Source: JAUIJL01 sp965366625
GTDB taxonomy: Bacteria; Acidobacteriota; Thermoanaerobaculia; Multivoradales; J023
DNA: 64,000 bases
Assembly: GCA_965366625.1 (NCBI GenBank)
Contig: CBDUGP010000029.1
Span: forward strand, 1-64,000
Reading direction: 5' to 3'
Shown: piece by piece, positions 1-8,457 of the stretch
Position numbering within the stretch: position 1 is the stretch's first letter
Layout of the letters: each line of letters begins with the position of its first letter
Position numbers and translations under genes: made by a program
Notes under the pieces: model-generated
Told to the model about the DNA's origin: nothing
The model's database searches: none
The model's input: the letters and a program-made list of their open reading frames with translations, nothing else

Positions 1-1676
1 ACACCGGAGTAGGTGGAGTAGGCACGGATCATGACGTGGTAGGTGCCGGTTTGGGCGGGGTCGATGGGGCAGGACTCGCTGTTGCCGCCGACATAAGGGC
101 GGCAATCGTAGCTGGAGGTCGTGGGTGCGCTGCCGAATTTCACGTAAAGGTCGGCGTCGCCGGTGCCGCCGGACATATCGAAGCTTAGGTTCGAGGATCC
201 GGCCGGCACGGCGAGGGTGAAGAATTGATCGTTGCCGGTGGAGCCGGACAGGCCGGTGACCGGCACGCCGTTGGACAGCACGGTAGGTCCGCCACCACCA
301 CCACCACCGCCACCACCGCCGCCACCGCCACCACCGCCGCCACCGCCACCGCCGCCAGTGGCACAGGCGGGGGTGTTGGAGCCGAGGTCGGCGAGCACGG
401 CTTCGATCGGAACGCCTAGGTTGTCGCAACCGCCGCAGTGGTGCAGGGCGACGACCAAGTCGTCGTTATATCCGAGCACGGGAGAGCCGGAGGAGCCGCC
501 TTGGGTGTCGGCGAAATAGCCGACGTCAAAACCCGAGCCGCCGCAACGGCCTTCGGTGGTGCTGGAAACCTTGGCAAAACCGCCGTCGGATGCGTGGGAC
601 GACTCCATGGCGATGCGTTTGCCCCAACCCGCGGGATGTTGGGCGATGTAGATGCGCTCGCCCACGGTGGCACCGCTGCTGCGCGCTTGCAAATAACCGT
701 AGGTGTTGGAGAGATTGCCGGTACCCGGCGGATCCACAAGGGCGTAGTCGAGGTTGGCGTCCACGGAGACCAAGGTTCCGCCGGAGGCTTCAATGGTGCC
801 GCTGCAAGCGCCGCCGCTGCGGCAATCTTGGGAGCAGGACGAACCCTCGGCCATGAATTCGAAATCGATGTTGTTGAGTTCGCTCTGGCTGCCGATGCAA
901 TGCTCGTTGGTCATGATGTGACCTTCGCAGCCGATCAACCAACCCGTGCAATGCACGTTGCCGTTTTTGAACAACCGGGCCACGGCCCTAGCTTCGTTGT
1001 AAGCACTGGCTTCGCTCGACTGATAACACTTGGCCTCGCGCGAGTCGTCGGTGCCGCAAATCGATTTTGCGTTCATGAATTCCGGCGGCGGCAGCTGCAT
1101 GGCCTCGCCATGCCCGGCGATCCAATAGGCTTCGATTTCGTCGTTGGTATAACCCCGGCCGAAGTAGTCGATTTGCACGCCCCAGGGATCGGGACGTTGG
1201 GCTTTATCGAAAGCAGCCGCTGGATTGGCAGAGAAGAGTTCCAAGACCACCGTGTCGCCTTTGATGTGGGTGGCGAAGAATCCTTCTTTGGAGACACCGA
1301 GGCCCACACGGCCTTGGTCGGTGTAAGACCAATGTTGGTTGCCGTCTTCGGAGCGCACCACCAAAACGTCGCCCGGTGGCAAATTCAGCAGGGAGAAATG
1401 GGGAGCGATGTAGGTAGCTCCGGGAAAAACGATGACGTCCGACCAGGTGAGCTGGGCGGCCGGTTTTTCGAGCCCTACGCCGGGTCGGAAGCTCTTGTCG
1501 AGCCGGGCGTGGGGGTAGTAATGGTCGGGGGTACCGTATTCTTCATAAACGTACTCGCCGATGACGTTCTGCGCGGCAGCCGGCAGGGCGATCAGCGGGC
1601 AAACCAAAACCACGAGGGCGAGAAGCGCCCCGAGGCGAAGACCTACGGTTCGGCTGGAAACAACGAGCTTTTCCAT
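1..1676 (-). CDS. Secreted trypsin-like serine protease with poly-Gly linker and PPC-type C-terminal domain (partial, runs off window start)
   Basis: The reading frame is open from an ATG at 1676 to the window edge (558 codons visible). The N-terminus is a signal peptide (MEKLVVSS, then a hydrophobic run ending ALPAAAQ). A chymotrypsin-fold domain follows with all three catalytic residues: His in TNEHC (about residue 259), Asp in NLDYAL (about 310) and Ser in GGSSGSP (about 396). Many Cys suggest disulphides. A run of 23 glycines (288-356) then links to a beta domain with the DADLYVKFG and SYDCRPY features of bacterial pre-peptidase C-terminal (PPC) domains, which normally help secretion and are cleaved off. 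An AGAGG ribosome site lies about 10 nt before the ATG. It probably acts outside the cell on protein. The missing C-terminal part lies beyond base 1. Confidence 0.85.
   Translation of the reverse strand, partial: MEKLVVSSRTVGLRLGALLALVVLVCPLIALPAAAQNVIGEYVYEEYGTPDHYYPHARLDKSFRPGVGLEKPAAQLTWSDVIVFPGATYIAPHFSLLNLPPGDVLVVRSEDGNQHWSYTDQGRVGLGVSKEGFFATHIKGDTVVLELFSANPAAAFDKAQRPDPWGVQIDYFGRGYTNDEIEAYWIAGHGEAMQLPPPEFMNAKSICGTDDSREAKCYQSSEASAYNEARAVARLFKNGNVHCTGWLIGCEGHIMTNEHCIGSQSELNNIDFEFMAEGSSCSQDCRSGGACSGTIEASGGTLVSVDANLDYALVDPPGTGNLSNTYGYLQARSSGATVGERIYIAQHPAGWGKRIAMESSHASDGGFAKVSSTTEGRCGGSGFDVGYFADTQGGSSGSPVLGYNDDLVVALHHCGGCDNLGVPIEAVLADLGSNTPACATGGGGGGGGGGGGGGGGGGGGGGGPTVLSNGVPVTGLSGSTGNDQFFTLAVPAGSSNLSFDMSGGTGDADLYVKFGSAPTTSSYDCRPYVGGNSESCPIDPAQTGTYHVMIRAYSTYSG
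288..356 (-). repeat. GGN trinucleotide tract encoding 23 consecutive glycines
   Basis: From 288 to 356 every codon of the protease gene on the minus strand is Gly (GGA/GGC/GGT mixed). It forms a flexible linker between the protease and the PPC domain. Mixed GGC/GGT codons mean slippage in units of three would change linker length without a frameshift. Confidence 0.9.
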
Positions 1677-2009
1677 CAATCACATACCTCTGTAAGGACC
1701 CCGAACGGAGTCTAGAGTAGGGATGCCGATACATTCGGCAGAGTCCCCTGATGCCAGGGGAGCTATGTTTGGGTGTACTCGGAGTAGAGCAAGACCCTTG
1801 CCGGCTTTCTGCTCTGCCGTTCGGAATGGAGCTAAGTTGTTGAGCTGAAAATGCTAACGAGTCTCTGGCCTGCTCGATGGCTGAGGATGTGGCCGCGATC
1901 GAGCGTCTTTTGTCGCTTTAGATTCTCTATCTTGAGACCGCCGTGTCTCAGGGCTGAGAATTGCGCAAGCGCGGACGAGTTCGCCGTGATGCGGATCGGC
2001 TGCCCCCGC
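1677..2009. other. Intergenic region between the protease start and the VOC gene end
   Basis: This 333-base stretch should hold the promoter of the minus-strand protease gene. I see no convincing -35/-10 pair, no strong hairpin and no ORF with coding character; the long plus-strand frame across it is the antisense of the VOC gene. Confidence 0.5.
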
Positions 2010-2945
2010 TCAGACGCTTTGCCAGAGTTCGATCAGCACCCCGAACGGTGCCATGAGGGTGGTGGCTCGTCCTTCTCCCAAGGCCGGGTGGGCGATCGTC
2101 ACCGGTTGGGTGACGATCCGGCCGCCGGCTTGCAGACAGTCGGCGGTGGTCTGCTCGAGATCGAGGCAATCGAAACGCAGGGCGCAGATGCCCCGACTGG
2201 GCGGTCGGGCCTCGGGTTGCGGGAAAGGATCGGACCGGAATCGCAGCAAGGAAATACGGGTCTGCCCGGCTCCGTCTCTCAGGGTTTCGAGTTCAAAAGC
2301 CGAGCCGGTGGCCAAACCCATGGCCTTCTCTCGGGCCTCGCCGTCTCGATGGGCGCGCAAAAGAGAATCGAAACCCAAGCCGTATCTCAGGAATTCGCTG
2401 CACAGATCCAAGTTGGACACCACCAATTGAATTTCAAGAGGCTCGGTGACGCCGAAGTAGGGCGAGAGGGTGCCGTCTTTCAAAGGGCCGTGTGCGGGTT
2501 GGGCCAAAACCACGTACTCGCCGTCGTAGGCTCGGCCGAAGGCCACCGAGCGACCATGGCGTCGTGCGCGCGGGCCCTTCGGACCCACGGGCACCGGCGG
2601 CGAATGGAATTCGACCCCGGCGCCGCTCAATCGATAGTAGGCACGCAGAATGTCCTCGGTGCCGAAAAGGATGCCGAGGGGGCCGTTGCGGGTGATGTCG
2701 AAATCGGGCCGGGCGGGCAAATCGAAGGTCGGAATCAGCCTCAAACGAAGGCTGTTCGGCAAGTCTTGGCGGCCCAGCACCACGACGTTCAAATGCTCGT
2801 TGATCAGCCAAAGTCGTCGGCAGGTCTCCGCAGGAATCATGCCTCGGTTCCGGATCCGGAGGCCCAGGTTGGTGGCGTAGAAATCCACCTGTCGACGAAG
2901 GTGGCCGACGCCGATGGTGATTTCCTGCAAGCCCGAGATCCGCAT
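2010..2945 (-). CDS. VOC (glyoxalase/bleomycin-resistance/dioxygenase) superfamily protein, two tandem domains
   Basis: The 311-residue protein has two betaalphabetabetabeta modules: residues about 5-150, opening ISGLQEITIGVGHLRRQVDF, and about 165-310, opening PLEIQLVVSNLDLCSEFLRY. VOC domains build metal-dependent sites for isomerases, dioxygenases or thiol transferases; the substrate here is unknown. I chose the ATG at 2945 because GGGAAAGGAAG lies just upstream; the longer frame to 2996 has no such site. The glutamate ending the second module (VLIELW) is a typical metal ligand position. No signal peptide, so cytoplasmic. Neighbours do not reveal a pathway. Confidence 0.75.
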   Translation of the reverse strand: MRISGLQEITIGVGHLRRQVDFYATNLGLRIRNRGMIPAETCRRLWLINEHLNVVVLGRQDLPNSLRLRLIPTFDLPARPDFDITRNGPLGILFGTEDILRAYYRLSGAGVEFHSPPVPVGPKGPRARRHGRSVAFGRAYDGEYVVLAQPAHGPLKDGTLSPYFGVTEPLEIQLVVSNLDLCSEFLRYGLGFDSLLRAHRDGEAREKAMGLATGSAFELETLRDGAGQTRISLLRFRSDPFPQPEARPPSRGICALRFDCLDLEQTTADCLQAGGRIVTQPVTIAHPALGEGRATTLMAPFGVLIELWQSV

Positions 2946-2995
2946 AGCTTCCTTTCCCGCCCCTGTGACTGACCATCGGTCGGACTCGGATTGCA

Positions 2996-3083
2996 CGTTT
3001 TTCCTAGGGTGGGTCCACTAGGATGAGTGTGCCTAGGATCGGGTCCGCCTAGGATTCAATTCGTCTTGGATTCAATCGTGATC
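2996..3083. repeat. Imperfect short repeats around CCTAGG
   Basis: Between the VWFA and VOC genes the motif CCTAGG recurs at about 3003, 3030 and 3048, and GGGTCC(A/G)C is followed twice by CTAGGAT. The pattern fits stepwise short duplications. No function is visible. Confidence 0.45.
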
Positions 3084-5054
3084 CTATTCTAAGGCGAGAG
3101 GAGGGCCGAGCAGCTCACTCTTTGGTCTCATAAGACGAAGATCCAGGCTCTGACCGGTCAGCTCTTCCTGCGCGGCGGTCAAAGCGGAGCCGTCGAGGGT
3201 GACGAGATAGTGGCCGGAAAGGGTGGATGCCAAGCGTCGGACCGACTGTTGGGCGAAGTGGCGGGTCCGATAGTAAGCACCGCCGGTGGCCGCCGCCACA
3301 CTTTGTAAACCGACCTCGAGAGAGTGGTAGTCCGCGTCGGTTACGTCGAGCACGAAAACCGAGGTGTGTGCGGCTTCGAGCGCTTCGACCGCTGGACCGT
3401 ATTGTGAGGTCATGCGCACTCCTTCCCGGCTGAAACGTCCGAGCCCCCAGCCCAAGTAAATCATCAGCTTTTCCCCGGCAACCTCGGCCATGGCGCGGGC
3501 GGTGAGTTCTAAGGCCCGTTCCGGGGATGCGGCCTTCTTGGCTTGGCGAAAATCCCAGTGAGTGGAAAGGGCAGCGGGTTCGTCGGAGTGCCTCAGCTTG
3601 GGCAGGGCGCCGAAACCGAGGGCGGTCTGGCGCAGGGCTTCGGCGATCTCGTCCCGATTTCGGGACCAATCCAACCAAAGCTTCAAATGGGAGTCGAAGC
3701 TCACCACCGCCACCTGATCCTGGGAGCCGAGGGCTGCCAAAATCTCATCGGTTCGATTCAACAGGCGTCGATGGCCGCTCTTGCGCACGGATTCGAACGC
3801 AGATTGCACGAAGATCACCACCCGGCGTCCGACGGTCGGCGGCTCCACGCCCAAGGCTTTGAGCTCGGCGCGATCCAGCGGCGACAGGTCTCCGGGCGAC
3901 AGGTCTTCGGGCGCATCCGCGTCCACCCATTGCACCGCGACCACGGGGATAGGCCTCTTTTTGCCCCAGGTGGCCTCGAAGTCGTCGGGGCCGAGATCCG
4001 GCAGGGGGGAGCCCGCACGGTCGACGGCGTAAACGCGAAAGCGCACCAGGCGTACGGTGATTTGGTCGCTGAAGGTTTCCAGCTCGGAGCCCGGCTGGGT
4101 TTCGGTCGGGCTCTCCGGCTGCTGCCAACTCTCAACTTCTTGGGCGTCGCTGGGCAGCTCCGCCAAGACGGTTTGGAAAGGCGCCTGGCCCAGATCCGCC
4201 GCCGACTCACTGGTGCTCGGCGGCCGGCTCGGCGGCTGGGTGTGGATTGAATCGAGCACCACGGTAACCGTCGACCGACCGGAGCGTCGCCGGTCGGGTA
4301 GGTCATAGCGGGGAGTTTTACGCGCGCTGAGGATCGGCGCAGCCTTGCTCACCTCGATCCTGCGGATCCAGAGCCGTGGGTCGATCCAAAGTTCGGTTTC
4401 CAATAAACCCCCGTCGCGCGAAAGCAGGAGGCGGTCGCACAGCTCGGCATCGCCGTCTGCCTTACCGTCTGCCTTACCGTCTGCGTTGTTTTTCGAGTTC
4501 TTCGCGCAGGGCACGCGACCTTCGAGGGAGACCGCCTGCACGTCCGCAAAGGGCTCTGGCGAGCCGGCCAAGGCCAAGGGCACGATCAGGGTCTCATAAC
4601 CGTCGTTGCCCAGGCCGGCGGCTATCGCTGCCGCTAGAGAGTCCACTTTGCGAAATTGATTCAAAGTGCTCTCATATTCAAATATCCGATCGCCTCGACG
4701 CCAAATTCGCCGCCAGGCCTTGCCTTCGTCGATCCGCAGGACGAGTTCGAAGTCACCGTGTCGAAGCAGGGTTTCGACCTCCAGCTCCTGTCGATTGCCG
4801 AGGGAGTCCACGCGTTCGATCGTTCCGTGATCTTGGTAGCTCTGAAGACCTTGGCAGCCCTGAAGACCTTGGTAGTGGCGCGCAACTCGATCGAGCAGCT
4901 CAAAGCCGCTTTTGGGCATCGTTTGTGTGGGCGGAGTCTGGGCATCGGACCCCATCGGGGCTAGGCACAGCGTCCCGAACCCAGCGAGGATCAAAAGCTT
5001 GGCGAGCCGTTGTTGTCGAAGCCTTAAAGGAGAAAAGATCCTGAAGCCGCTCAT
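3084..5054 (-). CDS. Secreted VWFA-related protein of the acidobacterial type
   Basis: The 656-residue protein has a signal peptide (LAKLLILAGFGTLCLAPMGSDAQ). The N-terminal half resembles outer-membrane or periplasmic proteins reporting on a measured substrate; the C-terminal half, from about residue 330, is a VWA-like domain of the acidobacterial VWFA-related family (RVVIFVQSAFES, then DQVAVVSFDS, and VFVLDVTDADYHS). The family's function is unknown; it is numerous in Acidobacteriota, which supports the phylum. It contains three in-frame tandem duplications: ADGK x3 (4453-4488), an 18-bp unit giving QGLQGCQGLQ (4842-4877) and GDLSPGDLSP (15-bp unit near 3888-3917). The ATG at 5054 has only a weak AGGA site. 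Downstream VOC gene is on the same strand but 138 bases away. Confidence 0.75.
   Translation of the reverse strand: MSGFRIFSPLRLRQQRLAKLLILAGFGTLCLAPMGSDAQTPPTQTMPKSGFELLDRVARHYQGLQGCQGLQSYQDHGTIERVDSLGNRQELEVETLLRHGDFELVLRIDEGKAWRRIWRRGDRIFEYESTLNQFRKVDSLAAAIAAGLGNDGYETLIVPLALAGSPEPFADVQAVSLEGRVPCAKNSKNNADGKADGKADGDAELCDRLLLSRDGGLLETELWIDPRLWIRRIEVSKAAPILSARKTPRYDLPDRRRSGRSTVTVVLDSIHTQPPSRPPSTSESAADLGQAPFQTVLAELPSDAQEVESWQQPESPTETQPGSELETFSDQITVRLVRFRVYAVDRAGSPLPDLGPDDFEATWGKKRPIPVVAVQWVDADAPEDLSPGDLSPLDRAELKALGVEPPTVGRRVVIFVQSAFESVRKSGHRRLLNRTDEILAALGSQDQVAVVSFDSHLKLWLDWSRNRDEIAEALRQTALGFGALPKLRHSDEPAALSTHWDFRQAKKAASPERALELTARAMAEVAGEKLMIYLGWGLGRFSREGVRMTSQYGPAVEALEAAHTSVFVLDVTDADYHSLEVGLQSVAAATGGAYYRTRHFAQQSVRRLASTLSGHYLVTLDGSALTAAQEELTGQSLDLRLMRPKSELLGPPLALE
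4453..4488. repeat. 12-bp tandem duplication, 3 copies (in VWFA gene)
   Basis: CCGTCTGCCTTA occurs at 4453-4464 and 4465-4476, with a third diverged copy at 4477-4488. It encodes repeated ADGK on the minus strand and keeps the frame. Confidence 0.9.
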
Positions 5055-5930
5055 GGCCGGATCCTAACAGTCTGGGATGGTAGCCCGGTAAGCCTGACCG
5101 TTTTCGGGCAAGTGTCCGCATGCGGTCACCTATCCAAAGGGATCAGAGTTTTCCCTGTACGAAATCGGTCAATGATGCGTCTGTGGTGTTGAACGATCGC
5201 GATCTGGAATTTCCATTCTGCTACTTAAGCTACTGAAAATATTTGGGTTAATTTGGGTTGTGGCTGCCTGCCTGGCATTTTGTCCAAGCCGGCACGTTGT
5301 GTGCTTACTTAGCCGGGCAGAGAGCGGGCTCCGAAACGTGGAGTTCCGCGAAGGCCAAATTCACGGGCGACGGTCGCCGAGCTTCCCAGTTTTACTCCAA
5401 GGGGCGGCCGACAAAGCTCTTCATGGTCTTCCCGGAATTCCATGTTCTTCGGAGCACTTTTTTTTGCCCGGATTTTGCCGCGCAGCACCCCTCCTTCCAG
5501 GCCTGGAACTCTGACCGTAGATGCCCTTTCTCTGGCCCCTCGCCTTTGCGATACCTCATTTAGTAGATTCGAAATATTTTCTACTACCTGGAATGTGAAG
5601 CTCAAGAAGATTTGGCCCTTACCAGGTCGAAAAGTCAGGCTCAAAAAAGAAGCCGGGCAAAACGCCCGGCTCATGACAGGGGACTCTATAGAATGGAGTC
5701 GAGAACATCGAATTCCGGCGCAGAGCGAAAGGGCTTTGGCTCGAATCAATGACGTTCGGCAAATTTTCGAATAGAAGCAACGTGGGGGCTGACGTTGTGA
5801 TTATTCTAGGGGTGAAATATAACGGGAATCATTAAGATTGATGTGTTTTCTACCGACTGTTCGGTGGGAAACGCAGGGAGGTCTCGTTGAGGGCCGAGAA
5901 TGGGCGGGGCCGATGGGCCGGCCGAAAGGC
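5055..5930. other. Long intergenic region without a supported gene
   Basis: This 876-base stretch has frames on both strands, but none shows a recognisable protein: the longest minus-strand frame (5309-5749) reads through a terminator hairpin. It holds a 10-bp tandem duplication (ATTTGGGTT, 5241-5260), an inverted repeat TAGTAGA/TCTACTA (5561-5567 and 5580-5586) and the terminator at 5642-5671. The part next to 5054 should carry the promoter of the VWFA gene. An untranslated RNA ending at the terminator is possible. Confidence 0.5.
5642..5671 (-). terminator. Intrinsic terminator, minus strand
   Basis: On the minus strand the stem AGCCGGGC (5664-5671) pairs perfectly with GCCCGGCT (5651-5658) around a 5-nt GTTTT loop and is followed by TCTTTTTTGA, a U-rich tail. 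It would stop transcription coming from the HAD gene, whose stop codon is 260 bases upstream. Confidence 0.8.
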
Positions 5931-6611
5931 TCAACGGAAGAGAGAGAATTGGAGTGAGGCCTGCTGAAGATCGGGGAAGACCCAATCTGCGCCGGCGTTT
6001 CGGAGGCCGTCGACATCCGTGAAACCGGTCGCCACGGCCAGGCAGCGCACGCCAGAGGCATGGGCGCAGTCGACGTCGAGGTGGGTGTCGCCGACGATTA
6101 GTACGTGGGAGGGTTCAAAAGCGTGGCCGCTTTGGCGGGCCCTATTGAGGGCGACGGGCACCAGCTCTCGACGATCGAGACCGTCGTCGCCAAAGGCCCC
6201 GACCGAAAAGAATTTTTCGAGTTCAAAGCGTGCGAGCTTGATGCGCGCGCCGTCACGCCAATTGCCGGTGAGCAAGCCGATCTCGACATCGTCCCGGCGG
6301 CTTAGGCGCTCCAAAAGTTCGACCACACCGGGAAGGACCGTCATTTCGGCGGGATCCAACCGTTGCTCCAGCTTTTGCAAGTAGAGATCCCGCATTTCCG
6401 GGAGGCGGGAGTGGATTTCGCTGAGATTCAAACCCACACCGCGGACCAGCTCGATCACCAAAAGAGGATCGGTTTTGCCGGCGAAGCTGTGGTTTTCGGG
6501 CTTGCGAAACGAGCCGAAGGTCTCCGACAGGGCTTCGAGGAATATATGACCCACTTGCCGGCCGCAGCTCAGCAAGGTGCCGTCGATATCGAAGAGCACG
6601 AGCTTTTTCAC
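5931..6611 (-). CDS. HAD-superfamily hydrolase, phosphoglycolate-phosphatase-like
   Basis: The 226-residue cytoplasmic protein has all four HAD motifs: nucleophile FDIDGT (residues 8-13), motif II Thr in LLTGN, motif III Lys in GARIKLARF and motif IV GDTHLDVDCA. An alpha-helical cap lies between motifs I and II, as in subfamily IA enzymes (phosphoglycolate and pyrophosphate phosphatases). It likely removes phosphate from a small metabolite; the substrate cannot be read from sequence. The start is GTG at 6611 (VKKLVLFDIDGTLL). It is followed by a good terminator at 5642-5671. Confidence 0.88.
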   Translation of the reverse strand: MKKLVLFDIDGTLLSCGRQVGHIFLEALSETFGSFRKPENHSFAGKTDPLLVIELVRGVGLNLSEIHSRLPEMRDLYLQKLEQRLDPAEMTVLPGVVELLERLSRRDDVEIGLLTGNWRDGARIKLARFELEKFFSVGAFGDDGLDRRELVPVALNRARQSGHAFEPSHVLIVGDTHLDVDCAHASGVRCLAVATGFTDVDGLRNAGADWVFPDLQQASLQFSLFR

Positions 6612-6724
6612 GCGGTCAGTCTATCAGCCCGCGGCGAGAGGCCCGCGGGAGGCTCACCACGGGCCCGGTTTCGCCGGCATGACCGAGCGTCGAATGTCTG
6701 AACGGACCCCGGCGATAGGCTGTC

Positions 6725-8293
6725 TTACGGGCAATCCGGGAAGGCGAAGGTGTCGTAGACCGGATCAAAGACGGCTCCCAAGGCCTTGTCGTAGATTTGG
6801 ACCTGGCCGGTTTGGGTGTCAAAGACCTCGATCTGGGTTTCGACGTCGGTCAATCCGGCGATGAATACCCAATAGTGGTTAAAGGGCGGGTTGCAAGCGT
6901 CGAGGACTTTGACGAAGAGTTCCGGGTTGTTCTCGCCGAAGAACCAGAAAAAGCCGCCGTCGCCGGTTAGGTTCGAGCCCTCGGCGGGAGTCGGCTCACC
7001 GCCCGTTACCCGCCACGTGGCTCGGGTCCGGAATCTGCCGCCGTTCAGGCAAAGGGTGGTCTCGTTCTCCACGCAAGAGCCGACGTCTCCGGCGGCTTCG
7101 ATTCGGAATAGGTTGCCTCCGGTGGTCAGGACGTAGAGCCGACCCAACGCGTCCTCACCGAAGGACGTCACCGCCGGCGCTCTCAGGGTGGTGTCCACCT
7201 GGCTCCAGGTCTCGCCTTCCGCCACGGCGGCCCAGAGGGTGCCGCTACAAAAATCTCCGTGAATATAGGCCCCATCGAGCCCGGGGATATCCCCTCCGCG
7301 GTAAACAAACCCGCCGATCACGGCGCAATTTTCACCGGTTTCGTATTCCAACACCGGCGGCGTGTAATCGGCCGAATCGCAGGTCGGCGGGTCGACGGCG
7401 CAGCCGGCTACGTTTTGGAGGCAGAGGGTGCCTTCCAAGGTTTTCCAACCGTAATTCTGGCCGCCCGTGCCGTCCGAAAATTGGAGGTTGATTTCCTCCC
7501 GAGAGTCTTCACCGACGTCGCCGATCCACAAATCGCCGCTCACGCGGTCGAAAGAAAAACGCCAGGGGTTGCGTAGGCCGGATGCCCAGATTGCATCGTC
7601 GGCAGCCTCCACGCCGACGAATGGGTTGGATGGGGGAACGCTGTGGAAAGGCGGAGCTGCGGCGCCTTGGTCGACGTCGATCCGCAGGATCTTGCCTTGG
7701 GGAGAGCCGAGGTCCTGGGCCAGGCAGAGGGGGTCGAAACCGGGTCCGCTGTCACCGGTGGAGATGTAGAGGAATCCATCGGGACCGAAGACCAGATGAT
7801 TGCCGTCGTGCTGACCCACGGATTGATCGAGGGTCAGCAGCACGGCTTCGGTGGCGGGATTCACAACGTTGGGATCTTTGGAGACCGCGAAGCGGCTGAT
7901 CACCGTCTGCAAATCGTGGTTCACGTAGAGCACGAAGAGAAATTCGGTCTCGGCATAGTTCGGGTGAAAGGCGAAACTATAAAAACCGTCGAGAGAATTT
8001 TCGAATCGCACCCGCTCACGGATATCCAGGAATGGGGTCGGAGATAGGGCGCCATCGGCGAAGATCAAAATGCGACCGTCCCTCAGGCCGATGAACAGCC
8101 GTTCGTCGCCGGCATGGGCCAACGACGTGGGTGTTTCGAGCCCGCTCAACAGCTCGTTGAGCTGTAGGTCCGGCAAGGCCTGGGCTTGGGCCGTCAGCTG
8201 CGGGGCGAACGTGGCAGCGAGCCACAGGTTGACGGCGAGGACCCCCGCCAACCGGTTTGTTCGTCGGTGGTTCTTCTTGCCTGGGAGACACAT
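6725..8293 (-). CDS. PQQ-dependent sugar dehydrogenase (soluble GDH/HHIP-like), secreted
   Basis: The 522-residue protein has a signal peptide (VNLWLAATFAPQLTAQAQA) and a six-bladed beta-propeller (about residues 40-395). The propeller carries family marks: PTSLAHAGDERLFIGLRDGRI near the start, GQHDGNHLVFGPDGFLYISTGD, GLRNPWRFSFDRVSGDLWIGDVGEDSREEIN and NYGWKTLEG. Such enzymes oxidise aldoses with PQQ in the periplasm. About 110 C-terminal residues (from ENETTLCLNGGRFR to GAVFDPVYDTFAFPDC) form a separate beta domain I know as an appendix on many acidobacterial secreted proteins; its role is unknown. ATG at 8293 is preceded by AAGGAG. The sugar substrate is not predictable. Confidence 0.85.
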   Translation of the reverse strand: MCLPGKKNHRRTNRLAGVLAVNLWLAATFAPQLTAQAQALPDLQLNELLSGLETPTSLAHAGDERLFIGLRDGRILIFADGALSPTPFLDIRERVRFENSLDGFYSFAFHPNYAETEFLFVLYVNHDLQTVISRFAVSKDPNVVNPATEAVLLTLDQSVGQHDGNHLVFGPDGFLYISTGDSGPGFDPLCLAQDLGSPQGKILRIDVDQGAAAPPFHSVPPSNPFVGVEAADDAIWASGLRNPWRFSFDRVSGDLWIGDVGEDSREEINLQFSDGTGGQNYGWKTLEGTLCLQNVAGCAVDPPTCDSADYTPPVLEYETGENCAVIGGFVYRGGDIPGLDGAYIHGDFCSGTLWAAVAEGETWSQVDTTLRAPAVTSFGEDALGRLYVLTTGGNLFRIEAAGDVGSCVENETTLCLNGGRFRTRATWRVTGGEPTPAEGSNLTGDGGFFWFFGENNPELFVKVLDACNPPFNHYWVFIAGLTDVETQIEVFDTQTGQVQIYDKALGAVFDPVYDTFAFPDCP

Positions 8294-8347
8294 AGAGGCT
8301 CCTTCTAGTCGACTCTTGTAATCGGCCTGTAGCCGACTCAGGGTCGA

Positions 8348-8380
8348 GACTTGGGGTCGACTTGGGGTCGACTTGGGGTC
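8348..8380. repeat. 11-bp tandem duplication, 3 copies
   Basis: GACTTGGGGTC is repeated exactly at 8348-8358, 8359-8369 and 8370-8380 in the gap between two minus-strand genes. The unit length is not a multiple of three, in contrast with the coding repeats. Confidence 0.9.
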
Positions 8381-8422
8381 GGACGCAATTCAGCTTCTCT
8401 CAATAGCGATTCCTCGGACTGG

Positions 8423-8457
8423 CTATTCCTCCGACTATTCCTCCGACTATTCCTTCG
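8423..8457. repeat. 12-bp tandem duplication at the end of the BNR-repeat gene
   Basis: CTATTCCTCCGA occurs at 8423-8434 and 8435-8446, and the diverged original CTATTCCTTCG starts at 8447. Each unit carries the TAG stop codon of the minus-strand gene, so the duplication extended the 3' end without changing the protein. Confidence 0.85.

Noticed and set aside
438..1715. Long plus-strand frame of 425 codons
   Set aside because: It is antisense to the protease gene, which has a signal peptide, catalytic triad and PPC domain; the plus frame shows no family and has His/Gly/Val-rich composition typical of antisense frames.
5309..5749. Minus-strand frame of 146 codons
   Set aside because: It reads through the terminator hairpin at 5642-5671, has no ribosome site and no recognisable protein character.
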